The translations under genes and the position numbers were made by a program. A stretch of 64,000 nt of DNA from Symbiopectobacterium purcellii (GTDB taxonomy: Bacteria; Pseudomonadota; Gammaproteobacteria; Enterobacterales; Enterobacteriaceae). How positions within the stretch are numbered: position 1 is the stretch's first letter; every line of letters starts with the position of its first letter. Under the pieces are notes generated by a model, which had not been told where the DNA came from, searched no databases, and saw nothing but the letters and a program-made list of their open reading frames with translations. Positions 39,978 through 49,258 of the stretch are shown piece after piece. The stretch lies in the NCBI RefSeq assembly GCF_019797845.1, contig NZ_CP081864.1:3658001-3722000 (forward strand). Direction: 5' to 3'.

Positions 39978-41218
39978 AAATCATCAATGCCGCACTGCGT
40001 CATCAACCCGGCCTGTTCACACTCTCTCTGGAGCATGGCGTGATTACCGCCATCGATGCGCAACCGGCCTTAATCGCACCGGTTACTGCCCCTGATCTAT
40101 TGGATGCCGCAGGCAATCTGGTGATCCCGCCGCTGGTGGAACCCCATATCCATCTGGATGCAACCCTGACGGCAGGCGAGCCAGAATGGAACATGAGCGG
40201 CACGTTGTTTGAAGGCATTGAGCGCTGGAGCCAACGCAAAGCCACCATCGACCACGAAGACACCAAACGTCGCGCCCACACCACCATCGGTATGTTGCGC
40301 GATCACGGCATTCAGCATGTACGCACCCACATCGACGTAACCGACCCGACGCTGGCTGCGCTGCAAGCGATGCTGGAAGTAAAAGAAGAAGCGCGCGATC
40401 TGATCGATCTTCAGATTGTCGCTTTCCCGCAGGAGGGCATTGAATCTTTCGATAATGGCCGTCGCCTGATGGAGGCCGCGATTGATATGGGGGCCGACGT
40501 GGTCGGCGGTATCCCCCATTTCGAATACACTCGCGAGCAGGGCGTCAGTTCCATCAAGTTCCTGATGGATTTGGCTGAACGCACCGGTTGTCTGGTGGAT
40601 GTGCACTGTGATGAAACCGACGACGCACAGTCGCGTTTTCTCGAAGTGCTGGCGGAAGAGGCGCGTGCGCGTCAAGTGGGTGAATTAGTCACTGCCAGCC
40701 ACACCGTGGCGATGGGCTCTTACGATAATGCCTACTGCTCCAAACTGTTCCGCCTGCTAAAACGCTCAGGGATCAGTTTTGTCTCTTGCCCCACCGAGAG
40801 TATTCACCTGCAAGGGCGCTTTGACACCTTCCCGAAACGCCGTGGCGTTACCCGCGTGGCGGAGCTGGATCGTGCGGGTATGAACGTCTGCTTCGGACAA
40901 GACTCCATCAAAGACCCGTGGTACCCGCTGGGCAATGGCAATATTTTGCGCGTACTCGATGCCGGATTGCACATTTGCCACATGATGGGGTATGACGATC
41001 TGCAACGCTGTCTGGATTTCGTCACCGATAACAGCGCCAAGGCGCTCAACCTCGGCAATCGTTACGGGATTGCTGTGGGTCGCCCGGCAAATCTGGTGAT
41101 TCTGGATGCAGAAAACGACTACGATGCCGTGCGCAAGCAGGCCAAAGCGCGCGTTTCCATTCGTCATGGCAAGATCATCATGCAGCGCGTGCCGGAACAA
41201 CTGATCTACCCGGCATAA
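39974..41218 (+). CDS. codA: Cytosine deaminase CodA
   Basis: A 414-residue amidohydrolase that converts cytosine to uracil and ammonia. The metal ligands are visible: PHIHLDATLT (HxH), VHCDETDDAQ (His and Glu), SHTVAMG, and FGQDSIKDPWYPLGNG carrying the catalytic Asp. ATG 39974 is chosen because it overlaps the preceding stop as ATGA and starts like E. coli CodA. Together with the permease it supplies nitrogen and pyrimidines from cytosine. Confidence 0.95.
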   Translation: MKIINAALRHQPGLFTLSLEHGVITAIDAQPALIAPVTAPDLLDAAGNLVIPPLVEPHIHLDATLTAGEPEWNMSGTLFEGIERWSQRKATIDHEDTKRRAHTTIGMLRDHGIQHVRTHIDVTDPTLAALQAMLEVKEEARDLIDLQIVAFPQEGIESFDNGRRLMEAAIDMGADVVGGIPHFEYTREQGVSSIKFLMDLAERTGCLVDVHCDETDDAQSRFLEVLAEEARARQVGELVTASHTVAMGSYDNAYCSKLFRLLKRSGISFVSCPTESIHLQGRFDTFPKRRGVTRVAELDRAGMNVCFGQDSIKDPWYPLGNGNILRVLDAGLHICHMMGYDDLQRCLDFVTDNSAKALNLGNRYGIAVGRPANLVILDAENDYDAVRKQAKARVSIRHGKIIMQRVPEQLIYPA

Positions 41219-41227
41219 CCCTCCCCT

Positions 41228-41264
41228 CCCGCCAACGCGGCACTCAGGACGCCGCATTGGCGGG
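41228..41264 (+). terminator. Terminator after codA, overlapping the gntR 3' end
   Basis: CCCGCCAACGCGGC (41228-41241) pairs with GCCGCATTGGCGGG (41251-41264) with one mismatch. It spans the stop codon of the convergent GntR gene and may end both transcripts. Confidence 0.6.
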
Positions 41265-42164
41265 CATTTGTCGTTCCATCGAATCGATCATCGACTGCTT
41301 CGCGGTATCCAAATGGCGGCGCAGTTCACGCATTGCGAGCAGATCGTTACGACACAGCATCGCGCTCAGCAATGCCAGATGCTCCTCCACCGCCAGCGCA
41401 TTGCGTTGCTTGAGCGAGCGCTCGTCCCACTGGTAGTGAAAGTGGAACACCACCGAGATTATCTCGCTCATCTGATCAAAAAACGGATTATCCGCGGCAG
41501 AAATAATCAGTTGGTGCAGTTGCTGATCCAACGGCGAAAACAGGCGATAGTATTCCTGAATGCGATTACGCAGTTCACGGTGGCTCTCCAGCAGTTCTTT
41601 CACCGTGATCCAACGCGGATCGCTGTCAGGCAAGTTCATAAAGGCGTTGAGCGCGTGCGTTTCCAACATCTCCCGCAGTTCGAACAGTTTTTCGGCATAG
41701 GCCTGATCGAACTGCTTCATACGCCAATAGCCCCGGCGCAGACTCTCTATCAGATCGTAACGTGAGAAACGCAGCAGAAACTCGCGCACGACTACCGGTC
41801 GGACGTGGCACCAACGCGCCAATTGCAGTTCGGTAAAAGCATCGCCCGGCACGATCTGGCGCTGATTGATCATGTGATAAAAGCGCTTTTCGAACAGTGC
41901 CGTCTGTTCCTCCAGCGTTTCCGCAATCACATCAAAACCGTCATTGTTCTGCGGCACGCGCGCGATGTGATATTTGCCGCCTTCGCGCACCACAATGCCA
42001 CGCTCCGTCAGGTAATCCAGCGTGTGCATCACGGTAGTCCGACTGATGTTGAACATCTCGGCCAGCACCGCCTGCGAAGGCAACGGAGAAACCAGCGAAG
42101 CCTGATTTATCGCATCGAGAAACTGATTAATGACATGCTGGCGTAAGGTCGGTGTACGGCTCAT
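41244..42164 (-). CDS. GntR-family regulator with FCD-type ligand domain
   Basis: 306 residues. It has an N-terminal winged helix (LPSQAVLAEMFNISRTTVMHTLDYL), a second DNA-binding-like segment near residues 90-150, and an all-helical FCD ligand-binding domain (LFELREMLETHALNAFM, LDQQLHQLIISAADNPFF). It is divergent from the dehydrogenase/binding-protein/GH105 cluster with 151 bp between starts, so it is the likely local regulator of sugar-acid or pectin-fragment use. Confidence 0.88.
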   Translation of the reverse strand: MSRTPTLRQHVINQFLDAINQASLVSPLPSQAVLAEMFNISRTTVMHTLDYLTERGIVVREGGKYHIARVPQNNDGFDVIAETLEEQTALFEKRFYHMINQRQIVPGDAFTELQLARWCHVRPVVVREFLLRFSRYDLIESLRRGYWRMKQFDQAYAEKLFELREMLETHALNAFMNLPDSDPRWITVKELLESHRELRNRIQEYYRLFSPLDQQLHQLIISAADNPFFDQMSEIISVVFHFHYQWDERSLKQRNALAVEEHLALLSAMLCRNDLLAMRELRRHLDTAKQSMIDSMERQMPANAAS

Positions 42165-42219
42165 AAAGTACCCGTTATGGTTTTTTATTCATTAAAAACC
42201 GATTAAGAGCCGAAGTCAG

Positions 42220-42233
42220 TGTGATTTATCACA
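42220..42233. promoter_or_regulatory. Palindrome in the gntR/dehydrogenase intergenic region
   Basis: TGTGAT-TT-ATCACA is a perfect 6-2-6 palindrome. The spacing is too short for a CRP site (TGTGA-N6-TCACA), so it is a candidate operator for the divergent GntR protein. Confidence 0.4.
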
Positions 42234-42315
42234 TTACTGAAAACACTCTGCAACATGGTCTTTGGTTTTAGGAAAAGATAACTGCACCAGGGGAAATTGA
42301 TGTAGAGAATAAAAA

Positions 42316-43329
42316 ATGAAAAGTCTTATATGCCGCCAACCCACACAATTCGAATATAAAGAACGACCCGTGCCAACACCAGCGGAAAACGACGTATTAT
42401 TAAAAGTCAAAACGGTCGGCATATGCGGCACCGACATTCATGCCTGGGCGGGGAAACAGCCTTTCTTTAATTATCCTCGCGTGCTCGGTCATGAAATTTG
42501 TGGTGACGTTGTTGCTATCGGAAATAATGTCACCCGCTTTCATATTGGACAGCAGGCCGCTGTTATTCCTTATCTCTCTTGTAACGCGTGCAGCGCCTGT
42601 TTAAATGATCGTCCGAACTGCTGTGAAAATATCTCAGTCATCGGCGTACATCAGGACGGCGGCATGGTGGAATATATCGCTGTGCCGGAAAGTAACGTAC
42701 TGCTGGCAGAAGGCATTGACCCCGCGGCGGCGGCGCTGATTGAACCCTTTGCCATCAGCGCTCACGCAATCCGTCGCGCTGAATGTGCGCCGGGCGACAG
42801 CGTGCTGGTCGTCGGCGGTGGCCCGATTGGGCTGGGCGTCGCGGCCATTGGCCTGGCGGACGGTCTGAATATCGCACTGGCCGATACCCAAGCAGAGCGA
42901 CGGGCGCATACCCATAACCTGCTGGGCATACCGGTACTGGACCCGGCACCCCCCCAGTTTGAGCAACAACTTCGTGCCAACTTCCAGGGAGAACTGCCCA
43001 ATAAAGTGATTGATGCCACCGGCAATGAAATTGCGATGAATAACAGCGTTAACCTTATTCGTCACGGTGGACAAATTATTTTTGTTGGTTTATTTAAAGG
43101 AAACCTCTCCTTTTCCGATCCTGATTTTCATAAAAAAGAGACAACCATGAAAGGAAGCCGGAATGCCACCCATGAGGATTTTGCTAAAGTGGCAAGATTG
43201 ATGAGTGAAGGAAAAATCAGTGCGAGAATGATGTTAAGTCATCGATTTGACTTTTCATCCCTGGCGGCGATTTATGAAACTGAAATAGTTAATAATAAAA
43301 ATCTGTTGAAGGCGGTCGTGGAGTTTTAA
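42316..43329 (+). CDS. Zinc-dependent dehydrogenase, close to L-galactonate 5-dehydrogenase LgoD
   Basis: A 337-residue medium-chain dehydrogenase. Catalytic-zinc ligands lie in VGICGTDIHAW (Cys37) and GHEICG (His60, Glu61), structural-zinc cysteines in CNACSACLNDRPNCC, and the Rossmann motif VVGGGPIGLG near residue 165. Long stretches match E. coli LgoD/YjjN, which oxidises L-galactonate to D-tagaturonate (for example the HKKETTMKGSRNATHEDFAKV-type block near the C-terminus). The exact substrate is unproven. It is the first gene of a three-gene unit with a sugar-binding protein and a GH105 hydrolase. Confidence 0.85.
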   Translation: MKSLICRQPTQFEYKERPVPTPAENDVLLKVKTVGICGTDIHAWAGKQPFFNYPRVLGHEICGDVVAIGNNVTRFHIGQQAAVIPYLSCNACSACLNDRPNCCENISVIGVHQDGGMVEYIAVPESNVLLAEGIDPAAAALIEPFAISAHAIRRAECAPGDSVLVVGGGPIGLGVAAIGLADGLNIALADTQAERRAHTHNLLGIPVLDPAPPQFEQQLRANFQGELPNKVIDATGNEIAMNNSVNLIRHGGQIIFVGLFKGNLSFSDPDFHKKETTMKGSRNATHEDFAKVARLMSEGKISARMMLSHRFDFSSLAAIYETEIVNNKNLLKAVVEF

Positions 43330-43388
43330 TCTCACTCTGCGAAATCATTGGACGAAAGCCTTACCCTACAAAAAATAATGAGGTTGCT

Positions 43389-44675
43389 ATGAAAATAAAA
43401 TTACTGCCCTTATGTTTTGCTGTGAGTTTTGCCGTAACAGGAATCGCTGGTGCGCAGGCGCAAACCAAAGAACTGCGTTTTTCCTGGTGGGGGGGCAACC
43501 AGCGCCACCAGGCCACGCTCGCCGCCATTGCCGCGTTTGAAAAAGTGCACCCGGACATCAAGGTGAAAGCAGAACCCGCGGGGTGGGATGGCTACCTCTC
43601 CAAATTAACCACCCAGTTGGCGGGCAACACCGAGCCGGACGTGATGCAAACCAACTGGAACTGGCTGGTGCTGTTTTCCAAGGACGGCAACGGTTTCTAT
43701 AACCTCAACAATGCCAAAGGGATTGACCTGACACAGTTCTCCCCGCAAGCGCTCAAAATGACCAGCGTGGACAACAAGCTTAACGCCATTCCTGTCGCGA
43801 TGACGGGGCGTTCCATGTATTACAACCCGGAGTTGTGGCAAAAAGCGGGATTGAGCTATCCGCAAACCTGGGATGACATGCTGGCGGCCGGTCCGGTTTT
43901 TAAACAGAAACTGGGCGACGATCACTACCCATTCGTACTGGCTAATCACGACACCACTATCATGACGTTTCTGAACTCGTACATGATTCAGAAATACAAC
44001 AAAACCATGATCGATGATAAAACCCAGTCCTTCACCTTTACCCCGCAGGAGTGGCTGGACTACTTCGGGATGTACAAAAAACTGGTGGATGGGCACGTCA
44101 TCCCTAACATGAAATTTTTCGCCGCCTACGGCAAAACCAACGCCTGGGAAATTCCCAACTGGCTGGAAGGCAAGATTGGCGGCGTACACACCTGGAGCAC
44201 CGACAACACCTTCTCCGGTAGCCTGAAAGCACCGGCCACGCTGGAAGTGGGGCCCTATCCGACGCTGCCAGGGGCCAAAGACAGCGGCATGTTCTACAAA
44301 CCAGCGATGATGCTTTCTATCGGCAAAAACAGCCGCTATCCGCAGGAATCTGCCCAATTGATCAACTTCTTGCTGAACGCGCCGGAAGGGGTCAGCGCCA
44401 TGGGGCTGCAACGCGGCGTACCGTTGAGTCAGGTTGCCAGCAAACAGTTAATGGATGCGGGTACGCTCAATACTACACAGTTGCCCGTACAGGGGCTGAA
44501 ACAGGTGGAATCGCTGTATGGCAATATCGCACCGTCTCCCTATATGGAGAACCCACAGCTGTTGGCCTCGTTCCTTGAACACCTGCAAAAATACGATTAC
44601 GGCCAAATGACGCTGGAAGAAATGGCGCAGTCGTTCCCCAAATCGGGGCAGCGCATTCTGAAAAAAATCATGTAA
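43389..44675 (+). CDS. Periplasmic sugar-binding protein (family 1, TogB-like)
   Basis: 428 residues with a signal peptide (MKIKLLPLCFAVSFAVTGIAGAQA) and an extracellular solute-binding domain starting KELRFSWWGGNQRH, with the typical AFEKVHPDIKVKAEPAGWDGYLSKLTT region. The length and SWWGG start fit oligosaccharide-binding proteins such as Dickeya TogB (oligogalacturonides). No permease or ATPase gene lies in the window, so it would have to work with a transporter encoded elsewhere. It lies 59 bp after the dehydrogenase. Confidence 0.82.
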   Translation: MKIKLLPLCFAVSFAVTGIAGAQAQTKELRFSWWGGNQRHQATLAAIAAFEKVHPDIKVKAEPAGWDGYLSKLTTQLAGNTEPDVMQTNWNWLVLFSKDGNGFYNLNNAKGIDLTQFSPQALKMTSVDNKLNAIPVAMTGRSMYYNPELWQKAGLSYPQTWDDMLAAGPVFKQKLGDDHYPFVLANHDTTIMTFLNSYMIQKYNKTMIDDKTQSFTFTPQEWLDYFGMYKKLVDGHVIPNMKFFAAYGKTNAWEIPNWLEGKIGGVHTWSTDNTFSGSLKAPATLEVGPYPTLPGAKDSGMFYKPAMMLSIGKNSRYPQESAQLINFLLNAPEGVSAMGLQRGVPLSQVASKQLMDAGTLNTTQLPVQGLKQVESLYGNIAPSPYMENPQLLASFLEHLQKYDYGQMTLEEMAQSFPKSGQRILKKIM

Positions 44676-44683
44676 TACCGACA

Positions 44684-44711
44684 CCTACGCTACGCATCCG
44701 TGTGGCGTAGG
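44684..44711 (+). promoter_or_regulatory. Hairpin between the binding-protein and GH105 genes
   Basis: CCTACGC (44684-44690) and GCGTAGG (44705-44711) form a stem with no T-run, in the 102-bp gap. Such stems often lower expression of the next gene or protect the upstream transcript of abundant binding proteins. Confidence 0.4.
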
Positions 44712-44777
44712 CGCTATGAGTAATGGGTAAACCGTTTTATTCTGTCACTACGTTATTTGTAAACATGCGAGAAAACT

Positions 44778-45899
44778 ATGAACGCCTTTGACACTGCGCA
44801 CACGGACACCGCGGCAGACACACGCCGCTACGACGCGATTTATCAAAAACTTGAGCAATTGTTCAATGAGATCATCACCGTTCGCACGGACGATGCCGCA
44901 TTGAAGAAGCTGAAGGTGATCGCCTCCGATCTCTCGATCGAAAACTGGGACTGGTCGCAAGGCGTGGGGATCTACGGTATCTGGCGTCTTTATCAGGTCA
45001 CGGGCGAACAGCGTTATCTGGACTATGTGCTGGCATGGTATCAACGCCGCTTGGCGGAAGGGTTGCCGGAGAAAAACATCAACCGCATGGCACCGATGCT
45101 GACGCTCACCACCATGGGGATCGCCCAGGAAACTCGCGAGCACCAGGCGCTAATCGAGGAATACGCCCACTGGATTGAACACGAACTGCTACGCACCCAG
45201 GAGAATGGGTTCACCCACTGCACCAGCGATCACCTTAATGAAGAGCAACTCTGGGTCGATACGCTGTTTATGAGCGGCTTGTTCTACGCGCGCGCCAGCG
45301 CCTATCTCAATCGCCCAAGCTACCTGGATGAAGTCAGCTATCAGTTCCTGTTGCACATCAAGTACCTGATCGACAGAGATACCGGACTGTGGATGCACGG
45401 CTGGAACTTCACCGGTAACGGTAACGGTAACTACGGCAAAGCACTGTGGGGGCGCGGTAACGGTTGGGCAGCCATCAGCACCGTTGATTTTCTTGAGATG
45501 CTGGGTAGGCAAGATGCCAGCTACCAGATGATCCTCAACACCTTCCGCCGTCAGGCGGATGCAGCCGTGCGCTATCAGGATGCCAGCGGTATGTGGCGAA
45601 CCCTGCTTAACCAGCCGGACAGCTATCTGGAGGCCTCTGGCACCGCCGGTTTCACCTACGCGCTGTTGAAAGGCATACGCCTTGGTCTGCTTGACGAACG
45701 CTATCACGATGCGGCCTGGAAAGGCGTCGATGCCCTGCTAAGCCGTATCAGCCCACAGGGGGAAGTCGCGGATGTCTCCGCAGGGACATCCGTCGGGCAC
45801 GATCTCGATCACTATCGCAATATTGCCATCAAACAGCGCGCGTATGGTCAGTCGCTTACCATGCTGGCGTTGACAGAGGCATTAGCCGGGCTGAAGTAA
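44778..45899 (+). CDS. GH105 unsaturated (rhamno)galacturonyl hydrolase
   Basis: A 373-residue cytoplasmic protein (no signal peptide) of glycoside hydrolase family 105. The (alpha/alpha)6-barrel motifs NWDWSQGVGIYGIWR (near residue 56), EEQLWVDTLFMSGLF with the catalytic Asp, and KALWGRGNGWAAIST are present. Family members (YteR, Dickeya RhiN) remove the 4,5-unsaturated uronic acid from lyase-generated pectin fragments by hydrating the double bond. The neighbours suggest its substrate is brought in by the adjacent binding protein. Confidence 0.9.
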   Translation: MNAFDTAHTDTAADTRRYDAIYQKLEQLFNEIITVRTDDAALKKLKVIASDLSIENWDWSQGVGIYGIWRLYQVTGEQRYLDYVLAWYQRRLAEGLPEKNINRMAPMLTLTTMGIAQETREHQALIEEYAHWIEHELLRTQENGFTHCTSDHLNEEQLWVDTLFMSGLFYARASAYLNRPSYLDEVSYQFLLHIKYLIDRDTGLWMHGWNFTGNGNGNYGKALWGRGNGWAAISTVDFLEMLGRQDASYQMILNTFRRQADAAVRYQDASGMWRTLLNQPDSYLEASGTAGFTYALLKGIRLGLLDERYHDAAWKGVDALLSRISPQGEVADVSAGTSVGHDLDHYRNIAIKQRAYGQSLTMLALTEALAGLK

Positions 45900-45907
45900 C
45901 TCTGGCA

Positions 45908-45943
45908 GCCCCGTGGCGTATCGGGCCGCCACGGGGCTTTTTT
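45908..45943 (+). terminator. Terminator after the GH105 gene
   Basis: A perfect 10-bp stem, GCCCCGTGGC (45908-45917) and GCCACGGGGC (45928-45937), is followed by six T residues. Confidence 0.92.
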
Positions 45944-45964
45944 CATCGTTGTTTAGCGTGCTGC

Positions 45965-46999
45965 TTATGGCGTGAACGCCGGTTCCGCATCCGGTGGTAG
46001 CAATCCGGCTTTCCAGCACTGCTGCCAACTGTGCGCAAAAGTTTGCATCCCGCGCTGCCCCCCCATCTGCAACAGACCCGGCAGTTGATGGCTTTTGCCC
46101 TCACGAATCAGGTTGGCCACCGCCGTATTCGCCAGCAACACTTCATACAGCGCGATGCGACCGCCACCGCATCGTCGCACCAGCTGCTGCGCCACCACGC
46201 CTTGCAGACACAACGCCAGTTGGCTGCGCACGAAATCTTTCTCTTGTGCGGGAAACACATCCAGCAGGCGTTCTACCGCCTGAGCGGCGCCGCGCGTATG
46301 AAGCGTCGCCAGCACCAAATGCCCGGTTTCTGCCGCCGTTAACGCCAACCGAATGGTTTCACCGTCGCGTAATTCCCCCAGCAGGATGACATCCGGGTCT
46401 TCACGCAGCGCGCCGCGTAGGCCGTGAGCGAACGACGGGCAGTGCACGCCGATTTCACGCTGTTGAATCAGGCCGCGATCTGCCGAAGGCTCGGAGGCAT
46501 AGACAAATTCAATAGGATCTTCCAGCGTAATCACATGACAAGCTTGCCGCTGCCGGAGCGCATTCACCATCGCCACCAATGTGGTGGATTTTCCACTGCC
46601 CGTTGCGCCTGTCACCAGAATCAACCCAGCAGGTCGCATGATTAACCAAGACAGAATCGGTGGCGCATGCAGTGTTTCCAACGCGTGCGCCGTCGTAACA
46701 ATGGTACGTAGCGCAACGGCAAGCCCGGCATGCTGACGAAACAGATGTGCGCGCAGCCGAATGCCATCGGGTGTGGTCAACGCGCCATCGACCTGCCCCT
46801 CGCGGTGTAATTGCTGGCGCTGAAAGGCCGTCAGCCAACTGTCAGCCCAACGCTCCAACTGCACAGCGTTGCAACAGGCGTTGGTCTGTAGCGGTTGTAA
46901 CTCACCCTCAATACGCCACATCGGCGGATATCCGCTACACAGGTGCAGATCGGAGGCATTCTGTTTTACACTACAGGTTATCCACTCATTGATATCCAT
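45965..46999 (-). CDS. yggR: PilT-like ATPase YggR
   Basis: A 344-residue type II/IV secretion-type ATPase related to the pilus retraction motor PilT. Walker A ILVTGATGSGKSTT (near residue 122), the Asp box ITLEDPIEF, Walker B DPDVILLGELRD and the His box TGHLVLATLHTRGAAQAVERL are intact. No other pilus gene is nearby. ATG 46999 has an AAGGATGGG ribosome site; a longer open frame to 47134 crosses into yggS. The start lies only 16 bp from the divergent yggS start. Confidence 0.92.
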   Translation of the reverse strand: MDINEWITCSVKQNASDLHLCSGYPPMWRIEGELQPLQTNACCNAVQLERWADSWLTAFQRQQLHREGQVDGALTTPDGIRLRAHLFRQHAGLAVALRTIVTTAHALETLHAPPILSWLIMRPAGLILVTGATGSGKSTTLVAMVNALRQRQACHVITLEDPIEFVYASEPSADRGLIQQREIGVHCPSFAHGLRGALREDPDVILLGELRDGETIRLALTAAETGHLVLATLHTRGAAQAVERLLDVFPAQEKDFVRSQLALCLQGVVAQQLVRRCGGGRIALYEVLLANTAVANLIREGKSHQLPGLLQMGGQRGMQTFAHSWQQCWKAGLLPPDAEPAFTP

Positions 47000-47015
47000 A
47001 GATCCCATCCTTAGC

Positions 47016-47732
47016 ATGACCATGAACCCGATTGAGCAGAATCTACAGAACGTCAGAGAGAAGATCGCTACCGCCGCCACGGCATGTGGACGCGACCCGC
47101 ACGCGGTGACCCTGCTTGCCGTCAGTAAAACCAAACCTGTGGCGGCGATCGAAGAAGCAATTGCCTGTGGGCAGCGAGGCTTTGGGGAAAACTATGTACA
47201 GGAAGGCGTGGACAAGGTCCTTTATTTCCGTGAGGCCATGCCTCAGGTGGCATTACAATGGCACTTTATCGGGCCGCTGCAATCCAACAAGAGCCGCCTG
47301 GTTGCCGAAAATTTTGACTGGTGTCACACCGTCGATCGCCCTAAAATCGCCCAACGTCTGAGCGAACAGCGTCCGGCGGCAATAGCGCCGTTGAACGTGT
47401 TGTTGCAAGTGAATATCAGCGGTGAAGCCAGCAAATCGGGGATCGCACCGGCCGATCTTCCCGCCCTGGCCGCCACCGTCGCGGCACTGCCACACCTGAT
47501 GCTGCGGGGCCTGATGGCCATTCCGGCACCGGAAAGTGACTACGCACGGCAATTGGCTGTATTTCAATCGATGAATGACCTGTTTGCGCAGTTAAAATTG
47601 CATTATCCTCAGGTGGATACCCTCTCCATGGGGATGACGGATGATATGAGCGCCGCCATTGCGGCAGGCAGTACGCTGGTACGCATCGGCACCGCCATTT
47701 TCGGTGCGCGTGACTATCCTCAGCATGTATAG
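47016..47732 (+). CDS. yggS: PLP homeostasis protein YggS
   Basis: A 238-residue pyridoxal-phosphate-binding protein of the PLPHP family, a single TIM barrel without known enzymatic activity. It affects vitamin B6 and amino-acid balance. The PLP lysine lies in LLAVSKTKP, and GFGENYVQE, WHFIGPLQSNK and LSMGMTDDMSAAI are conserved. ATG 47016 or 47022 is the likely start. It is followed by proC, an arrangement common outside E. coli. Confidence 0.95.
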   Translation: MTMNPIEQNLQNVREKIATAATACGRDPHAVTLLAVSKTKPVAAIEEAIACGQRGFGENYVQEGVDKVLYFREAMPQVALQWHFIGPLQSNKSRLVAENFDWCHTVDRPKIAQRLSEQRPAAIAPLNVLLQVNISGEASKSGIAPADLPALAATVAALPHLMLRGLMAIPAPESDYARQLAVFQSMNDLFAQLKLHYPQVDTLSMGMTDDMSAAIAAGSTLVRIGTAIFGARDYPQHV

Positions 47733-47837
47733 GCCTCAGCATGGAAAGCCTATACATGGATAATTCTCGCCATGGATAATCCCCTTCGGGGCTGAACGCT
47801 GCTACTGGCCGGTTGACGAACACGAGAGAACATAACG

Positions 47838-48659
47838 ATGCAACACCGCAAGCTCACCTTTATTGGTGCAGGAAACATGGCACAGGCCATCATTGCAGGG
47901 CTGGTTAACGGCGGTTATCCTGCCGATCGTATCCGCGTCTGCGCACCAAGCGCCACACGACGGGATGCGCTGGCACAGCGCTATGGCGTTATCAGCAGCG
48001 ACGATAACCTCGCGGGTGCGCAGGACGCTGATGTCGTGGTGCTGGCGGTGAAACCGCAGTTGATGGCAAGCGTATGCGAGCCGTTACGCGGCCTGCTGAA
48101 CGTACCGGGCAAGCTGGTGCTGTCTATTGCCGCTGGCGTCAGCGTAGCGCGTTTTCAAGCACTGTTAGGGGAGCCGCTAACGCTGGTGCGCATTATGCCC
48201 AACACCCCGTCGTTGGTGGGCAAAGGCATGAGCGGCCTTTACGCCCCCGCTAACGTATCAGCGGAAGATCGGGCCTTTAGCGCCGAACTGATGCAGAGCG
48301 TGGGTAAAGTATGCTGGGTTGAGCAAGAGAGCGGCATCAACGGCGTTATCGCCGCCGCAGGCAGTGCACCGGCCTACTTTTTCCTGTTTATGGAAGCGAT
48401 GCAGCAAGAAGCCATTCGCCAGGGATTCACACCGGACAGTGCACGTCAGTTGGTGCAGCAGGCCGCACTCGGTGCAGCCGCACTGGTAGAAGCCAGTCCC
48501 GATACGCCGCTTGCAACGCTGCGTGAGAATGTGACGTCCAAAGGCGGCACCACCGCAGAGGCGCTGCGCGTGTTTAACGAACACCAACTGACACAAACCG
48601 TCGCCGATGCCATGCAGGCTGCCGTGCATCGCGCGCAGGAAATGGAAAAACTGTTTTAA
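47838..48659 (+). CDS. proC: Pyrroline-5-carboxylate reductase ProC
   Basis: A 273-residue cytosolic enzyme that reduces pyrroline-5-carboxylate to proline with NAD(P)H. The N-terminal dinucleotide motif FIGAGNMAQAIIAGL and the C-terminal ProC signature (LRENVTSKGGTTAEALRVF) are intact. Length is close to that of E. coli ProC (269). It lies 105 bp downstream of yggS. Confidence 0.97.
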   Translation: MQHRKLTFIGAGNMAQAIIAGLVNGGYPADRIRVCAPSATRRDALAQRYGVISSDDNLAGAQDADVVVLAVKPQLMASVCEPLRGLLNVPGKLVLSIAAGVSVARFQALLGEPLTLVRIMPNTPSLVGKGMSGLYAPANVSAEDRAFSAELMQSVGKVCWVEQESGINGVIAAAGSAPAYFFLFMEAMQQEAIRQGFTPDSARQLVQQAALGAAALVEASPDTPLATLRENVTSKGGTTAEALRVFNEHQLTQTVADAMQAAVHRAQEMEKLF

Positions 48660-48703
48660 CGCACCGTTATTCTCCCTATAGCTGATAAGGAATTGATGTT
48701 TCT

Positions 48704-49258
48704 ATGCTAACCCTGACGTTTCTGGTCAAGACACTGGTCGACCTGTATGTAATGGTGCTGCTGTTACGCATTTGGATGCAATGGTCACGCAGTGACTTTT
48801 ATAACCCACTGTCGCAATTCGTGGTGAAAATCACGCAGCCTATCGTCAGGCCGCTGCGCCGTATTCTGCCCGCACTCGGCCCCATCGATAGCGCATCGCT
48901 GCTGTTGGCGTTTCTGCTTACCACGTTGAAATACCCGCTGCTGATGCTGATTCAGGTAGGCGCTTTCGCGATAAGCCCGGTGAACTTGCTGGTGGGGTTG
49001 TTGGCACTGTTAAAATCCGCAGGCTATCTGGTGTTCTGGGTGGTGATCATCCGAGCGCTGATGAGTTGGGTGAGCCAGGGACGCAGCCCAGTGGACTACC
49101 TGCTGTTCCAACTCACCGAGCCGTTTATGGCGCCGATTCGCCGTATTATTCCAGCCATGGGCGGCATCGATTTCTCCGCCATGGCGGTAATTTTGATCCT
49201 GTATCTCTTGAACTACCTCGGCATGGACTTGTTCCCGGAATTTTGGTTCCTGCTGTGA
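48704..49258 (+). CDS. yggT: YggT family membrane protein
   Basis: 184 residues made of two YGGT repeats (about 5-90 and 100-180), each with two membrane segments and a PI(V/M)xPxRRIxPxxG motif ([28 protein letters not shown]). The molecular function is not settled; proposed roles include ion homeostasis and cell division. Its stop overlaps the yggU GTG start. Confidence 0.94.
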   Translation: MLTLTFLVKTLVDLYVMVLLLRIWMQWSRSDFYNPLSQFVVKITQPIVRPLRRILPALGPIDSASLLLAFLLTTLKYPLLMLIQVGAFAISPVNLLVGLLALLKSAGYLVFWVVIIRALMSWVSQGRSPVDYLLFQLTEPFMAPIRRIIPAMGGIDFSAMAVILILYLLNYLGMDLFPEFWFLL

